The translations under genes were made by a program, and so were the position numbers. This document shows positions 1 through 8,083 of a stretch of 11,746 nucleotides of DNA, in pieces. The DNA is from an uncultured Alphaproteobacteria bacterium. GTDB taxonomy: Bacteria; Pseudomonadota; Alphaproteobacteria; Rickettsiales; UBA1997. Position 1 is the first letter of the stretch; every line of letters begins with the position of its first letter. Under the pieces are notes generated by a model. The model had not been told where the DNA came from and did no database searches. It saw only the letters and a program-made list of their open reading frames with translations. Where the stretch lies: NCBI GenBank assembly GCA_903927415.1, contig CAIYMZ010000038.1, positions 1-11,746 of the forward strand. Reading direction: 5' to 3'.

Positions 1-699
1 ACACCCCCCACATCCCCCCGACCCGCAGCCGGATTTTTTTTGTGCGGGTGGCGTTGAACATGAAGAACCTTGCGAAGTCGCAGCAGGATCAGCGGCGGCT
101 AGAAAATCAACGCGACGCTCTTCCCACTCTTTGTCGAGCTCGTCATTGCTAACTTCTTTGCTGACAATTTTTTCTAAAAAAACTTTTCGTGGTTTTTTTG
201 CCGAGAGAAATTCCAGTGCAAAAAAAATCGCAGCGTAGGGGCTGGATTTTTTTTGAAGTCTGGCGCCGATTACAGCGATTATATCGATTGGTTCGCCGAG
301 TAATTCCGCAGCTGATTGCGAATCGTTAACCGCCAAAAATTCCAAAAATAGCGGAATAAAATCCGGCAATTCTTTGGCGTCAATTTCGAAATCTTTTTCT
401 TCGTAAAGTGCCAGCAGATCAACCATGGCTTGACCGCGATCGCGTGACTCGCCATGAACATGTTCGAATAAATGCAAGGAAAGTGGACGGCTTCTGTCGA
501 ACAATCCGACGTAATTTTCTTGCGTAGAAAGCAGTGAATTATTTTTCAAGTAAGCGACGAGCTCAGAAATTTCAGCGATATTTTTTTGATCGAGAAGTTT
601 TTCTTCGATCAATTCCTGCGCTACATCATCAAGGATCTCCAGCGTTTCTTCGCTCGGATAATTCAAGAGAATGGAAAGGATTTTGTAAGTTTTAATCAC
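1..699 (-). CDS. narJ: NarJ, nitrate reductase assembly chaperone (C-terminus cut by window edge)
   Basis: NarJ is a cytoplasmic TorD-family chaperone. It binds apo-NarG and allows Mo-cofactor insertion and membrane attachment of NarGH; it is not part of the final enzyme. The reading frame is open from a GTG at 699 to the left edge, giving 233 residues. The family hallmark is clear: YVGLFDRSRPLSLHLFEHVH at residues 63-82, followed by GESRDRGQAMVDL. The N-terminus (MIKTYKILSILLNYPSEE) also fits NarJ. The GTG overlaps the narH stop as GTGA, and a GGAGG lies only 3 nt upstream inside narH, so translation is probably coupled. No ATG alternative lies nearby. After the helical domain, which ends near residue 200 with DELDKEWEERRVDF, there is a low-complexity tail. 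It ends at the window edge in KKSGCGSGGCGGC, with four Cys in the last nine residues. The stop codon is not visible. Length so far is about that of typical NarJ. Confidence 0.96.
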   Translation of the reverse strand, partial: MIKTYKILSILLNYPSEETLEILDDVAQELIEEKLLDQKNIAEISELVAYLKNNSLLSTQENYVGLFDRSRPLSLHLFEHVHGESRDRGQAMVDLLALYEEKDFEIDAKELPDFIPLFLEFLAVNDSQSAAELLGEPIDIIAVIGARLQKKSSPYAAIFFALEFLSAKKPRKVFLEKIVSKEVSNDELDKEWEERRVDFLAAADPAATSQGSSCSTPPAQKKSGCGSGGCGGC

Positions 700-2219
700 T
701 TGCCTCCAAATAAATTTCTGCCGCCTTTCTTGCCGAAGAGATCGGTTTCATCACCACCGCTGCATCCATTGCCGAAGCTGAAGCCGCATGAGGAACGCAT
801 GTCAAAGGCATCGAAAGTATTTTCGGCATATTCTTTGTGCGAAGTTGGAATGACAAAACGATCTTCGTAATTGGCGATTGCCATGTAGCGATACATCTCT
901 TCGACCTGTGCGATTGTAAGTCCGGCATTGTCGAGCACTTCCTCATTCACCACACCGTCGACGGTTTTGCTGCGCATAAAAGCACGCATCGCCAACATTT
1001 TTTTCAGCGCGTCAGTGACAGGTTTTTCTTCACCCGCAGTCAAAAGATTCGCCAAATATTTTACCGGAATTCGCAGCGATTCAACATCGGGGATAATGCC
1101 ATTCATGCCCATTGCACCAGCTTCTGCAGCGCTTTGGATTGGGCTGAGCGGCGGGATATACCACACCATTGGCAAGGTGCGATATTCGGGGTGAAGTGGG
1201 AAAGCGATTTTCCAATCGATTGCCATTTTGTAGATTGGAGATTTTTTTGCGGCTTCGAGCCAACTGTCGGAAATGCCCTCAGCCTTCGCGGCCTTGATCA
1301 CGTCTTTGTCGAAAGGATCTAAAAAAATATCGAGTTGCGATTCGTAAAGATCAGTTTCTTTTTCCATTGATGCAGCTTGCTCGATGCGGTCAGCGTCGTA
1401 AAGCATCACGCCCAAATAACGAATTCTGCCGACACAAGTTTCAGAGCAAACCGTTGGCTGACCTGACTCGATGCGCGGATAGCAAAAAGTGCATTTTTCC
1501 GATTTTCCGCTTTGCCAATTGAAGTAAATTTTTTTGTAAGGACAGGCGCTGACGCACATTCTCCAGCCTCGACATTTATCCTGATCGATCAAAACAATGC
1601 CGTCTTCTTCGCGTTTGTAGATTGCTCCCGAAGGGCATGCAGCAACGCAGGAAGGGTTCAAGCAATGCTCGCAAAGACGCGGTAAATACATCATGAAACT
1701 GTGCTCAAACTGTCCGTAAATTTCTTTTTCTACTTCCGCAAAATTTTGATCTTTGCTGCGCTTCGCAAATTCTCCGCCCATAATTTCTTCCCAATTCGGG
1801 CCGGCATTTATTTTTTCCATTCTTTTGCCAGTGATCACTGAAACAGGTTCTGCAGTTGGCGGAGTTTTCGCTTCTTTGGAATTTTGCAAATGGCCGTAAT
1901 TGAAAGTGAAAGGCTCGTAATAATCGTCGATCTCAGGCAAAACAGGATTGGCAAAAAGCTTGCTCAAGACGCTGGTTTTGCTGCCGAGTTTTGGTTCGAT
2001 TTTGCCATTTTCTTTTCTCTCCCAACCACCTTCCCACTTGCCTTGGTTTTCCCAATCTGACGGATAGCCAACTCCGGGTTTAGTTTCGACATTGTTGAAC
2101 CAAGCATATTCCACGCCCTTGCGCGAGGTCCAAACATTTTTGCAAGTGACTGAACAAGTGTGACATCCGATGCATTTATCCAGATTCAACACCATGCCGA
2201 TTTGTGCTCTTACTTTCAT
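696..2219 (-). CDS. narH: NarH, respiratory nitrate reductase beta (Fe-S) subunit
   Basis: NarH carries electrons from the NarI haems to NarG through four Fe-S clusters on the cytoplasmic face of the inner membrane. The protein has 507 residues, close to E. coli NarH (512). All cluster ligands are present: C16, C19, C22, C26; C183, C186, C191, C195; C216, W219, C222, C226; and C243, C246, C258, C262. W219 in CRGWRMC stands where a fourth Cys would be and marks the [3Fe-4S] centre, as in the known enzyme. The C-terminal SSCGFSFGNGCSGG segment is also typical of NarH. The ATG at 2219 was chosen because the family N-terminus MKVRAQIGMVLNLDKC starts there and AGGAG lies 5 nt upstream. The frame stays open further upstream to 2387, but that part translates the palindromic repeat. 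The gene lies 234 nt after narG and overlaps narJ by 4 nt. Confidence 0.98.
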   Translation of the reverse strand: MKVRAQIGMVLNLDKCIGCHTCSVTCKNVWTSRKGVEYAWFNNVETKPGVGYPSDWENQGKWEGGWERKENGKIEPKLGSKTSVLSKLFANPVLPEIDDYYEPFTFNYGHLQNSKEAKTPPTAEPVSVITGKRMEKINAGPNWEEIMGGEFAKRSKDQNFAEVEKEIYGQFEHSFMMYLPRLCEHCLNPSCVAACPSGAIYKREEDGIVLIDQDKCRGWRMCVSACPYKKIYFNWQSGKSEKCTFCYPRIESGQPTVCSETCVGRIRYLGVMLYDADRIEQAASMEKETDLYESQLDIFLDPFDKDVIKAAKAEGISDSWLEAAKKSPIYKMAIDWKIAFPLHPEYRTLPMVWYIPPLSPIQSAAEAGAMGMNGIIPDVESLRIPVKYLANLLTAGEEKPVTDALKKMLAMRAFMRSKTVDGVVNEEVLDNAGLTIAQVEEMYRYMAIANYEDRFVIPTSHKEYAENTFDAFDMRSSCGFSFGNGCSGGDETDLFGKKGGRNLFGGK

Positions 2220-2224
2220 TTTTG

Positions 2225-2229
2225 CTCCT
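2225..2229 (-). promoter_or_regulatory. Ribosome binding site of narH (AGGAG)
   Basis: The minus strand reads AGGAG, then CAAAA, then ATG at 2219. This site decides the narH start against the longer open frame that runs back through the repeat. narG has the same AGGAGCAAA leader core. Confidence 0.8.
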
Positions 2230-2246
2230 GAGTTGTTTTGTGTTCT

Positions 2247-2441
2247 CGGTTTAATCACCCTCCCCTTGAGGGAGGGTCGAGGAATGAAGCTAAGCGGTAG
2301 CTTAGCCTTCATGACTCGGGGAGGGGTGTGAGTTTGGCCCAAGTCTCGTCGCAAACTCACACCCCTCCCCGGATCGCGAAAGGCCAAACTCCGTTTGGCT
2401 TCGCTCTCCGACCCTCCCTCAAGGGGAGGGTGATTAGACCG
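2247..2441 (-). repeat. Cloverleaf-like palindromic element, copy A (narG-narH gap)
   Basis: This 195-nt element fills most of the narG-narH gap. It starts 12 nt after the narG stop and ends 27 nt before the narH ATG, so the narH ribosome site stays outside it. The outer ends 2247-2279 and 2409-2441 are 33-bp inverted repeats with one mismatch. Inside are three hairpins. The left arm (2284-2312) has a 12-bp stem with one bulged base. The central arm (2318-2336 with 2352-2370) is a perfect 19-bp stem with a 15-nt loop. The right arm (2376-2404) has a stem of about 12 bp with a 2-nt bulge. Each outer end is also a hairpin by itself (ACCCTCCC paired with GGGAGGGT). It resembles the REP/BIME-like palindromes seen in many alphaproteobacterial genomes (recall, not checked). 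No U-run follows it on the operon strand, so it is not a typical terminator. It encodes no transposase. A role in mRNA stability or processing is only inferred. Confidence 0.93.
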
Positions 2442-2453
2442 AATATTTTTCCC

Positions 2454-5400
2454 CTACTCCTTTCCCTCGTAATTATTCATCCAGTCGATTTTTTTCATTT
2501 TTCGCAGGATGATGAATTCGTCGCGATTCGAACCTACCGTGCCGTAATAGTTGAAGCCGTAGGAGAGCTGAGCGTAGCCGCCGATCATGTGAGTTGGCTT
2601 CGGACAAGTTCGGGTGACAGAATTGTGGATACCACCGCGGAAGCCCGTCATTTCACTGCCAGGGACGTTGATGATTTTTTCTTGAGCGTGATACATCAAA
2701 GTCATTCCTTCTGGCACACGTTGGCTGACCACTGCCCTAGCGGTTAGAGCGCCATTCACGTTATAGGCCTCGATCCAGTCATTATCCTCGACATCAATTT
2801 TTTTAGCGTCGATTTCGCTGATCCAAACAACCGGTCCTCCCCGATTCAAAGTGAGCATCAAAAGGTTGTCAGAGTAGGTGCTGTGAATGCCCCACTTTTG
2901 GTGCGGCGTGATAAAATTCAGCACCACGTGCTTTTCCTGATCACCCCCATTTTTGATATTTTTTTTGAGCATCGGCGAAATTGTTTTGGTGTCGATCGGT
3001 GGTTTGTAAACGCAGTGAGCTTCGCCAAATGCAATCATCCAAGGATGGTCTTGGTAGAGCGATTGACGGCCCGTCACCGTTCTCCACGGGATAAGCTCGT
3101 GAACGTTGGTGTAGCCGGCATTGTAGCTGACATGCTCCGATTCAATTCCACTCCAAGTTGGCGAAGAAATAATTTTTCGTGGCTGCGCTTGAACATCGCG
3201 GTAGCGGATTTGATCTTCTTCGCGAGCCGCTGCCAGATGGACGTGATCGCATCCTGTAAATTCCTCCAGCGCTTTCCACGCCTTCACCGCAACATGGCCG
3301 TTGGTTTCTGGAGCTAGAGACAGAATGACTTCGCAGGCATCAATGTCAGTTTCAATCTTCGGCATTCCTTTGCTGACGCCTTCTTCAAGCACTGCGCCAT
3401 TGAGCTCGCCAAGGAATTTTACTTCGTTTTTTGTGTCCCAAGAAATTCCTTTGCCACCATTTCCGAGCTTGCTCAAAAGCGGTCCGAGGGCAGTAAATTT
3501 TTTGTAAGTATTCGGATAATCTCTTTCGACCACAGTCACAGACGGTGCGGTTTCTCCGAAGATTAATTCGCACTCATTTTTGCTCCAATTTTTTCCGGCA
3601 TATTGCGCGATTTCGGCGGCGGTGTCGTGCATGATTGGCGTCAACACAACATCCTCTTCAACTCCGAGATGTCCGACACTTAACTCCGAAAATGTTTTGG
3701 CGATACCTTTGTAAATTTCAAAATCACTGCGCGATTCCCAAACAGGATCCACCGCAGCAGAAAGCGGGTGAATGAATGGATGCATGTCGGAAGTGTTTAG
3801 ATCATTTTTTTCGTACCAAGATGCAGTCGGCAGAACGATGTCGGAGTAGAGGCAAGTGGTCGACATTCTGAAATCAAGCGTCACCAACAAATCCAATTTT
3901 CCTTCCGGAGCTTTTTCGTGCCACGTCACATCTTTTGGTTTTTGTTTGCCGTCTTCACCCAAATCTTTTCCCAAAACTCCGTGTTGAGTTCCGAGCAAAT
4001 GTTTTAAAAGATATTCGTGACCTTTACCGCTGGAGCCAAGCAGGTTCGAGCGCCAGATGAACATGTTGCGCGGGAAATTGACGGGAGCATCCGGATCGTC
4101 GCAGGAAAATTTGATCTCTTTGTTTTGCAATTTTTCCGCCAAATATTGCGCCGCTGTTTTATTTTCTTTCTTGGCGAGCGCAGAAATTTCGAGTGAATTT
4201 TTTTCTAATTGCGGAGCTGTAGGCAGCCATCCCATCTTGATCGAAGCCGTGTTGCAATCGATCAGCGACATGTTTTTCCATTTTTCATCATGCTCGGTCG
4301 GCGATAAAATTTCGTTCAAATTTAATTTTTCGTAACGCCATTGATCGCTGTGAGTGTAGAAAAAAGAAGTGCCGTTCATTTGGCGTGACGGGCGGTGCCA
4401 ATCAAGGCCAAAAGCCAGTGGTTGCCATCCGATTTGCGGACGTAATTTTTCTTGGCCAACGTAATGCGACCAACCGCCGCCTGACTTTCCAACGCATCCA
4501 CACATTATCAGCAAGTTGATGATGCTGCGATAAATCATGTCCATGTGGTACCAATGATTCAAACCAGCGCCGACAATCACCATTGATTTGCCGCGAGTTT
4601 TATCGGCATTTTCGGCGAATTCTCTGGCGACAGCGATTACGTTTTCACGCTTCACACCAGTAATCGCTTCCTGCCAAGCTGGAGTGTAAGGAACATTTTC
4701 GTCGTAAGAAGAAGCGACATCTTGACCGCCAAGACCGCGATCAATTCCGTAATTGGCAATCAGTAAATCGAAAACTGTTGCGACAAAAACTTCGCCTTCT
4801 TTGAGGTTTAATTTCTTTACGGGAACGTTGCGGTATAGGATTCCTTCGTGATCTGTGCTGTGAAAATGCGCATGCTCTTTATTGCCGAAATAAGGGAATT
4901 GCACCGTGACAACTTCGTCTTTGTCTTCGATCAAAGTCAGCAGCGGCCAGATTTCTTTGTCATCTCTTTGGTCGCGCAATTTTAAATTCCATTTTCCTTT
5001 TTCTTTCCATCTGGCGCCGATCGAGCCATTCGGAACCGAAACATCTTTGCGTAGCGAATCAAAGACGATCGTTTTCCATTCGGCATTATTTCCGACGCCA
5101 AGATCGTCAGCAAAATCATTGGCACGGATTAATTTTTCTTGCACGAAACTGTTGCCAACTCTTTTGAGACGAACGAGGAAAGGCATGTCGGTGTAGGAGC
5201 GGCAATAGTCTTTGAAATATTCGCTTTTATTTTCGAGGTGAAATTCTTTGAGGATCACATGTCCCATCGCCATCGCCATTGCAGCGTCTGTCCCTTGTTT
5301 TGGATGAAGCCAAATGTCGGAAAGTTTCGAGGCTTCGCTGTAATCCGGCGTGACAACAACTGTCTTCGCGCCCTTGTATCTAACCTCGGTGAAAAAGTGT

Positions 5401-6194
5401 GCGTCTGGCGTTCTAGTTTGCGGAACGTTCGAACCCCAAAGCATGATGAAGCTGGAATTATACCAATCGGCACTTTCAGGAACGTCAGTTTGCTCGCCCC
5501 AAGTTTGCGGAGAGCTTGGTGGTAAGTCGCAATACCAATCGTAAAAACTCAAACAAGCGCCGCCGATGAGCGATAAATATCTGCTGCCAGCAGCGTAGGA
5601 AACCATTGACATTGCTGGGATTGGAGAAAATCCGACGACGCGATCTGGTCCATATTTTTTAATGGTGTAGATGTTGGCAGCGGCAATGATTTCGTTCATT
5701 TCATCCCAACCGGCACGCACGAATCCTCCGAGTCCGCGAGTTTTTGTGTAACTGTCGCGCGATTTTTCGCTGCTCATTAAAAATTCCCAAGCCTTTACCG
5801 GATCAGAATGGACGGCCTTCGCCTCTTGCCATAATTTTAGCAAACGACCACGAATCAGCGGATATTTCAAACGCGCCGCGCTGTATAAATACCACGAGTA
5901 GCTAGCGCCGCGAGCGCATCCTCTTGGCTCGTGATTTGGCATGTCGGGACGAGTGCGCGGATAATCCGTCTGCTGCGTTTCCCAAGTGATGATGCCGTTT
6001 TTGACGTAAATTTTCCAGCTGCAGGAACCGGTGCAATTGACGCCGTGGGTTGAGCGCACGATTTTGTCATGCTGCCAGCGCCCGCGATAGGCCTTCTCCC
6101 AATCACGATTTTCTTTCACGGTGATGCCGTGATTGTCAGAAAATTTTTCCGGCTTTTTTTTGAAGAAGTTTAGGCGGTTGAGGATGTGACTCAT
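2454..6194 (-). CDS. narG: NarG, respiratory nitrate reductase alpha (catalytic) subunit
   Basis: NarG reduces nitrate to nitrite at a Mo-bis-MGD centre on the cytoplasmic side of the inner membrane, using electrons from NarH. The protein has 1246 residues against 1247 in E. coli, and nearly every block lines up. The FS0 cluster ligands are H50, C54, C58 and C93 (THGVNCTGSCSWKIYVKNG; EPRGCARGAS). The SFYDWYCDLPP block carries the Mo-ligand Asp, which by alignment falls at residue 222 as in E. coli. Other conserved blocks are GLNHWYHMD, YVGQEKLRPQ, NLLGSSGKGHEYLLK, DMHPFIHPLSAAVDP, PRKIISSPTWSG and the C-terminal FNYYGTVGSNRDEF. The short N-terminus has no usable twin-arginine signal, as expected for the cytoplasm-facing Nar enzyme and unlike periplasmic Nap. 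The ATG at 6194 has AGGAG 8 nt upstream. The gene is intact, with no frameshift seen, and palindromic elements bound it on both sides. Confidence 0.99.
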   Translation of the reverse strand: MSHILNRLNFFKKKPEKFSDNHGITVKENRDWEKAYRGRWQHDKIVRSTHGVNCTGSCSWKIYVKNGIITWETQQTDYPRTRPDMPNHEPRGCARGASYSWYLYSAARLKYPLIRGRLLKLWQEAKAVHSDPVKAWEFLMSSEKSRDSYTKTRGLGGFVRAGWDEMNEIIAAANIYTIKKYGPDRVVGFSPIPAMSMVSYAAGSRYLSLIGGACLSFYDWYCDLPPSSPQTWGEQTDVPESADWYNSSFIMLWGSNVPQTRTPDAHFFTEVRYKGAKTVVVTPDYSEASKLSDIWLHPKQGTDAAMAMAMGHVILKEFHLENKSEYFKDYCRSYTDMPFLVRLKRVGNSFVQEKLIRANDFADDLGVGNNAEWKTIVFDSLRKDVSVPNGSIGARWKEKGKWNLKLRDQRDDKEIWPLLTLIEDKDEVVTVQFPYFGNKEHAHFHSTDHEGILYRNVPVKKLNLKEGEVFVATVFDLLIANYGIDRGLGGQDVASSYDENVPYTPAWQEAITGVKRENVIAVAREFAENADKTRGKSMVIVGAGLNHWYHMDMIYRSIINLLIMCGCVGKSGGGWSHYVGQEKLRPQIGWQPLAFGLDWHRPSRQMNGTSFFYTHSDQWRYEKLNLNEILSPTEHDEKWKNMSLIDCNTASIKMGWLPTAPQLEKNSLEISALAKKENKTAAQYLAEKLQNKEIKFSCDDPDAPVNFPRNMFIWRSNLLGSSGKGHEYLLKHLLGTQHGVLGKDLGEDGKQKPKDVTWHEKAPEGKLDLLVTLDFRMSTTCLYSDIVLPTASWYEKNDLNTSDMHPFIHPLSAAVDPVWESRSDFEIYKGIAKTFSELSVGHLGVEEDVVLTPIMHDTAAEIAQYAGKNWSKNECELIFGETAPSVTVVERDYPNTYKKFTALGPLLSKLGNGGKGISWDTKNEVKFLGELNGAVLEEGVSKGMPKIETDIDACEVILSLAPETNGHVAVKAWKALEEFTGCDHVHLAAAREEDQIRYRDVQAQPRKIISSPTWSGIESEHVSYNAGYTNVHELIPWRTVTGRQSLYQDHPWMIAFGEAHCVYKPPIDTKTISPMLKKNIKNGGDQEKHVVLNFITPHQKWGIHSTYSDNLLMLTLNRGGPVVWISEIDAKKIDVEDNDWIEAYNVNGALTARAVVSQRVPEGMTLMYHAQEKIINVPGSEMTGFRGGIHNSVTRTCPKPTHMIGGYAQLSYGFNYYGTVGSNRDEFIILRKMKKIDWMNNYEGKE

Positions 6195-6202
6195 TTTGTT
6201 TG

Positions 6203-6207
6203 CTCCT
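6203..6207 (-). promoter_or_regulatory. Ribosome binding site of narG (AGGAG)
   Basis: The minus strand reads AGGAG followed by CAAACAAA and then the narG ATG at 6194 (8-nt spacing). It lies between the end of the second cloverleaf element and narG, so the element leaves translation initiation unobstructed. Confidence 0.75.
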
Positions 6208-6227
6208 TTTTCTTTTTTAAGTTTTCA

Positions 6228-6418
6228 GTCTAATCACCCTCCCCTTGAGGGAGGGTCGAGGAAAACAGCCAAACGGAGTTTGGCCTGTTTGACTCGGGGA
6301 GGGGTGTGAGTTTGGCTGTAGACTTGAGCCAAACTCACACCCCTCCCCGGATCGCGAAAGGCCAAACTCCGTTTGGCTTCGCTCTTCCGACCCTCCCTCA
6401 AGGGGAGGGTGATTAGAC
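6228..6418 (-). repeat. Cloverleaf-like palindromic element, copy B (narK2-narG gap)
   Basis: This is a second copy of the 2247-2441 element, in the same orientation. It begins 10 nt after the narK2 stop and ends 33 nt before the narG ATG. The outer inverted repeats 6228-6258 and 6388-6418 are a perfect 31 bp. The left outer arm, the central stem and the right arm match copy A almost base for base. Only two segments differ: the left arm (6263-6291) and the central loop. The left arm differs in sequence yet still forms a 12-bp hairpin with a single bulge at the same place, because AAACAGCCAAAC replaces ATGAAGCTAAGC with matching changes on the other side. The central stem is longer here, since GGC/GCC adds pairs. 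It encodes no protein, and no U-run follows on the operon strand. Function is unknown. Confidence 0.93.
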
Positions 6419-6428
6419 CGAGTAATAA

Positions 6429-8039
6429 TTACGGATTACGGATGTAAGCATTCGGGCGTAGGTAGAACCACCAATTGATTGCGATGCAAATTACGTAAAA
6501 TATGGCGAAGCCGTAGAGGGCGCGCTCTGGCGTTCCGGCGGAAATTTGTTCACCGAAGACTTGCGGAATGATGAAGGCGCCGTAGGCCGCGACGGCTGAT
6601 GTCCAGCCGAGAGTTGGACCAGCTTGCTCTCTGTCGAAAGCAACGGCGACAGTTCGAAATGTTGAGCCATTGCCAATTCCTGACGCCAAAAATAGCAGCA
6701 AGAATAAAAGAAAAAACGGCGTGAAATATTGCTCTGGCGTCGCTGATCCGTAGGCCAATTTCATGTAATGCGCCACGCCGATTGCGCCGGCGACCATCAC
6801 CACCGAAATCATTTGCGTAATTTTTGCGCCGCCAAATTTATCCGCGATCATGCCGCCAATCGGACGAATCGCTGCGCCGATAAAAGGCCCGATCCAAGCA
6901 TACATCAAAGCATTCGGACCTGCGGGATTTGGAGTTGTATGGGTCATCACGCCGTCAGCGCCCACAACGTGACTGAAGCCAAAAATAACTTTGATCGCGA
7001 GAGGAAATGCGGCGGAATAGCCAATGAATGAGCCGAAGGTCATGGTGTAAATCACCGTCATCGCCCAAGTGTGCTTATTGCCAAAAATTTTATATTGGCG
7101 ATTGAGGTTGGTGCGAATTTGCCCCGGCAACATTTTCAACATTTGCACGGTGAGGATGATGATGATCGGCAAGACGAGCCATTTGCTGATGTTGAATCCA
7201 GAGCCACCTACTGTGGCTGGGAGCATCAACCACAGGCCAAAAATCGTGGTGATGAGACCGATCACAAGCATCATCGTCTCACTAAAAAAACAGGAAATCG
7301 GGGATTTTAAATTCGGAGAAACATGTTCGGTCGCGATGTTATTCATGCCGATCCAAGTGGCGAATGCGAGTGGAAGTAAAAACAAAACCCAGACGAATCC
7401 GGCGTTAAAAATGTAAGTGTTGGAACCAGCAAGAGCCTTACCAATCAAGCTGCCACTGTCGCTTTTTAGAATCATCGCTTCACCGCCGAATAAAGCGAAA
7501 GTCATCACCAATGGCACTAAAATTTGCATCGTGGTGACGCCGAAATTTCCGAGTCCGGCATTGAGTCCGAGCGAAAGTCCCTGAACTTTTTTCGGAAAGA
7601 AAAAGCTGATGTTAGACATTGACGAAGCAAAATTTCCGCCGCCAAAACCTGAGAGCAAAGCCATTAATTGGAAGACCCAGAGGGGAGTGTTAACATCTTG
7701 CAAAGCAATGCCAGTGCCGATTGCAGGGATTAGCAGCAAAGAGGTGGTGAAAAAAATCGTGTTTCTTCCTCCCGCTAATCTGATGAAAAAAGTGCTCGGA
7801 ATTCGCAGCGTTGCGCCCGACAAACCAGCAATGGCGCTGAGCGTGAAGAGTTGCGATTTTTCGAATGGAAATCCGACACTCAACATTTGCACCGTAATGA
7901 CGCTCCAGCACATCCACACCGCAAAGCCACAGAGTAGGCTCGGGATCGAGATCCATAAATTTCTGCGCGCGATTTTCTTGCCTTCTGAATTCCAGAATTT
8001 TTCGTTTTCCGGATCCCATGTTTTTAGATCTTTGGCCAT
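6429..8039 (-). CDS. narK2: NarK2-type nitrate/nitrite transporter (MFS, NNP family)
   Basis: This is an inner-membrane major facilitator protein of the nitrate/nitrite porter family, most like the NarK2/E. coli NarK type, which exchanges nitrate for nitrite. It has 536 residues and about 12 hydrophobic helices. Family signatures are GFGGGNFASSMSNISFFFP at residues 131-149, the second nitrate signature ASGIGNGSTFRTVAVAF at 452-468, and two substrate-binding Arg candidates in ATLRIPS (R79) and GAAIRPIGG (R392). A long loop with KHTWAMTVIYTMTFGSFIGY around 322-341 is also typical. The ATG at 8039 (MAKDLKTWDPENEKFW) was chosen over an in-frame TTG at 8072 because homologues start close to the WDPE motif; no good ribosome site precedes either. 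It is probably cotranscribed with narK1 and narG. Antiport direction is inferred from the family. The narK2 symbol follows Paracoccus usage. Confidence 0.95.
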   Translation of the reverse strand: MAKDLKTWDPENEKFWNSEGKKIARRNLWISIPSLLCGFAVWMCWSVITVQMLSVGFPFEKSQLFTLSAIAGLSGATLRIPSTFFIRLAGGRNTIFFTTSLLLIPAIGTGIALQDVNTPLWVFQLMALLSGFGGGNFASSMSNISFFFPKKVQGLSLGLNAGLGNFGVTTMQILVPLVMTFALFGGEAMILKSDSGSLIGKALAGSNTYIFNAGFVWVLFLLPLAFATWIGMNNIATEHVSPNLKSPISCFFSETMMLVIGLITTIFGLWLMLPATVGGSGFNISKWLVLPIIIILTVQMLKMLPGQIRTNLNRQYKIFGNKHTWAMTVIYTMTFGSFIGYSAAFPLAIKVIFGFSHVVGADGVMTHTTPNPAGPNALMYAWIGPFIGAAIRPIGGMIADKFGGAKITQMISVVMVAGAIGVAHYMKLAYGSATPEQYFTPFFLLFLLLFLASGIGNGSTFRTVAVAFDREQAGPTLGWTSAVAAYGAFIIPQVFGEQISAGTPERALYGFAIFYVICIAINWWFYLRPNAYIRNP

Positions 8040-8083
8040 AAAGTTTTTGTTGGTTAAAAATGTCGATTCCAAATTTTTATTTT

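Noticed and set aside
279..461. Minus-strand 60-residue frame inside narJ
   Set aside because: It is out of frame with NarJ, whose conserved motifs cover the same bases.
586..870. Plus-strand open frames opposite narJ and narH (586-870, 837-1322, 928-1194)
   Set aside because: They lie antisense to strongly conserved nar genes and have no recognisable protein features.
2220..2387. N-terminal extension of narH to 2387
   Set aside because: It translates the palindromic element. The NarH family N-terminus and a good ribosome site both place the start at 2219.
2247..2441. Rho-independent terminators at the palindromic elements
   Set aside because: On the operon (minus) strand no U-run follows either copy. 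A short T-run follows copy A only on the plus strand, where no gene ends.
2328..2747. Plus-strand frame across copy A and the end of narG
   Set aside because: It translates repeat plus the antisense of narG and shows no domain.
2247..6418. Composite transposon carrying narG
   Set aside because: The flanking copies carry no transposase and no target-site duplication is visible, and narG matches its operon neighbours in style.
8040..8072. Upstream TTG start for narK2 (adds MESTFLTNKNF)
   Set aside because: No ribosome site supports it, and homologues begin near the WDPE motif, so ATG at 8039 is preferred.
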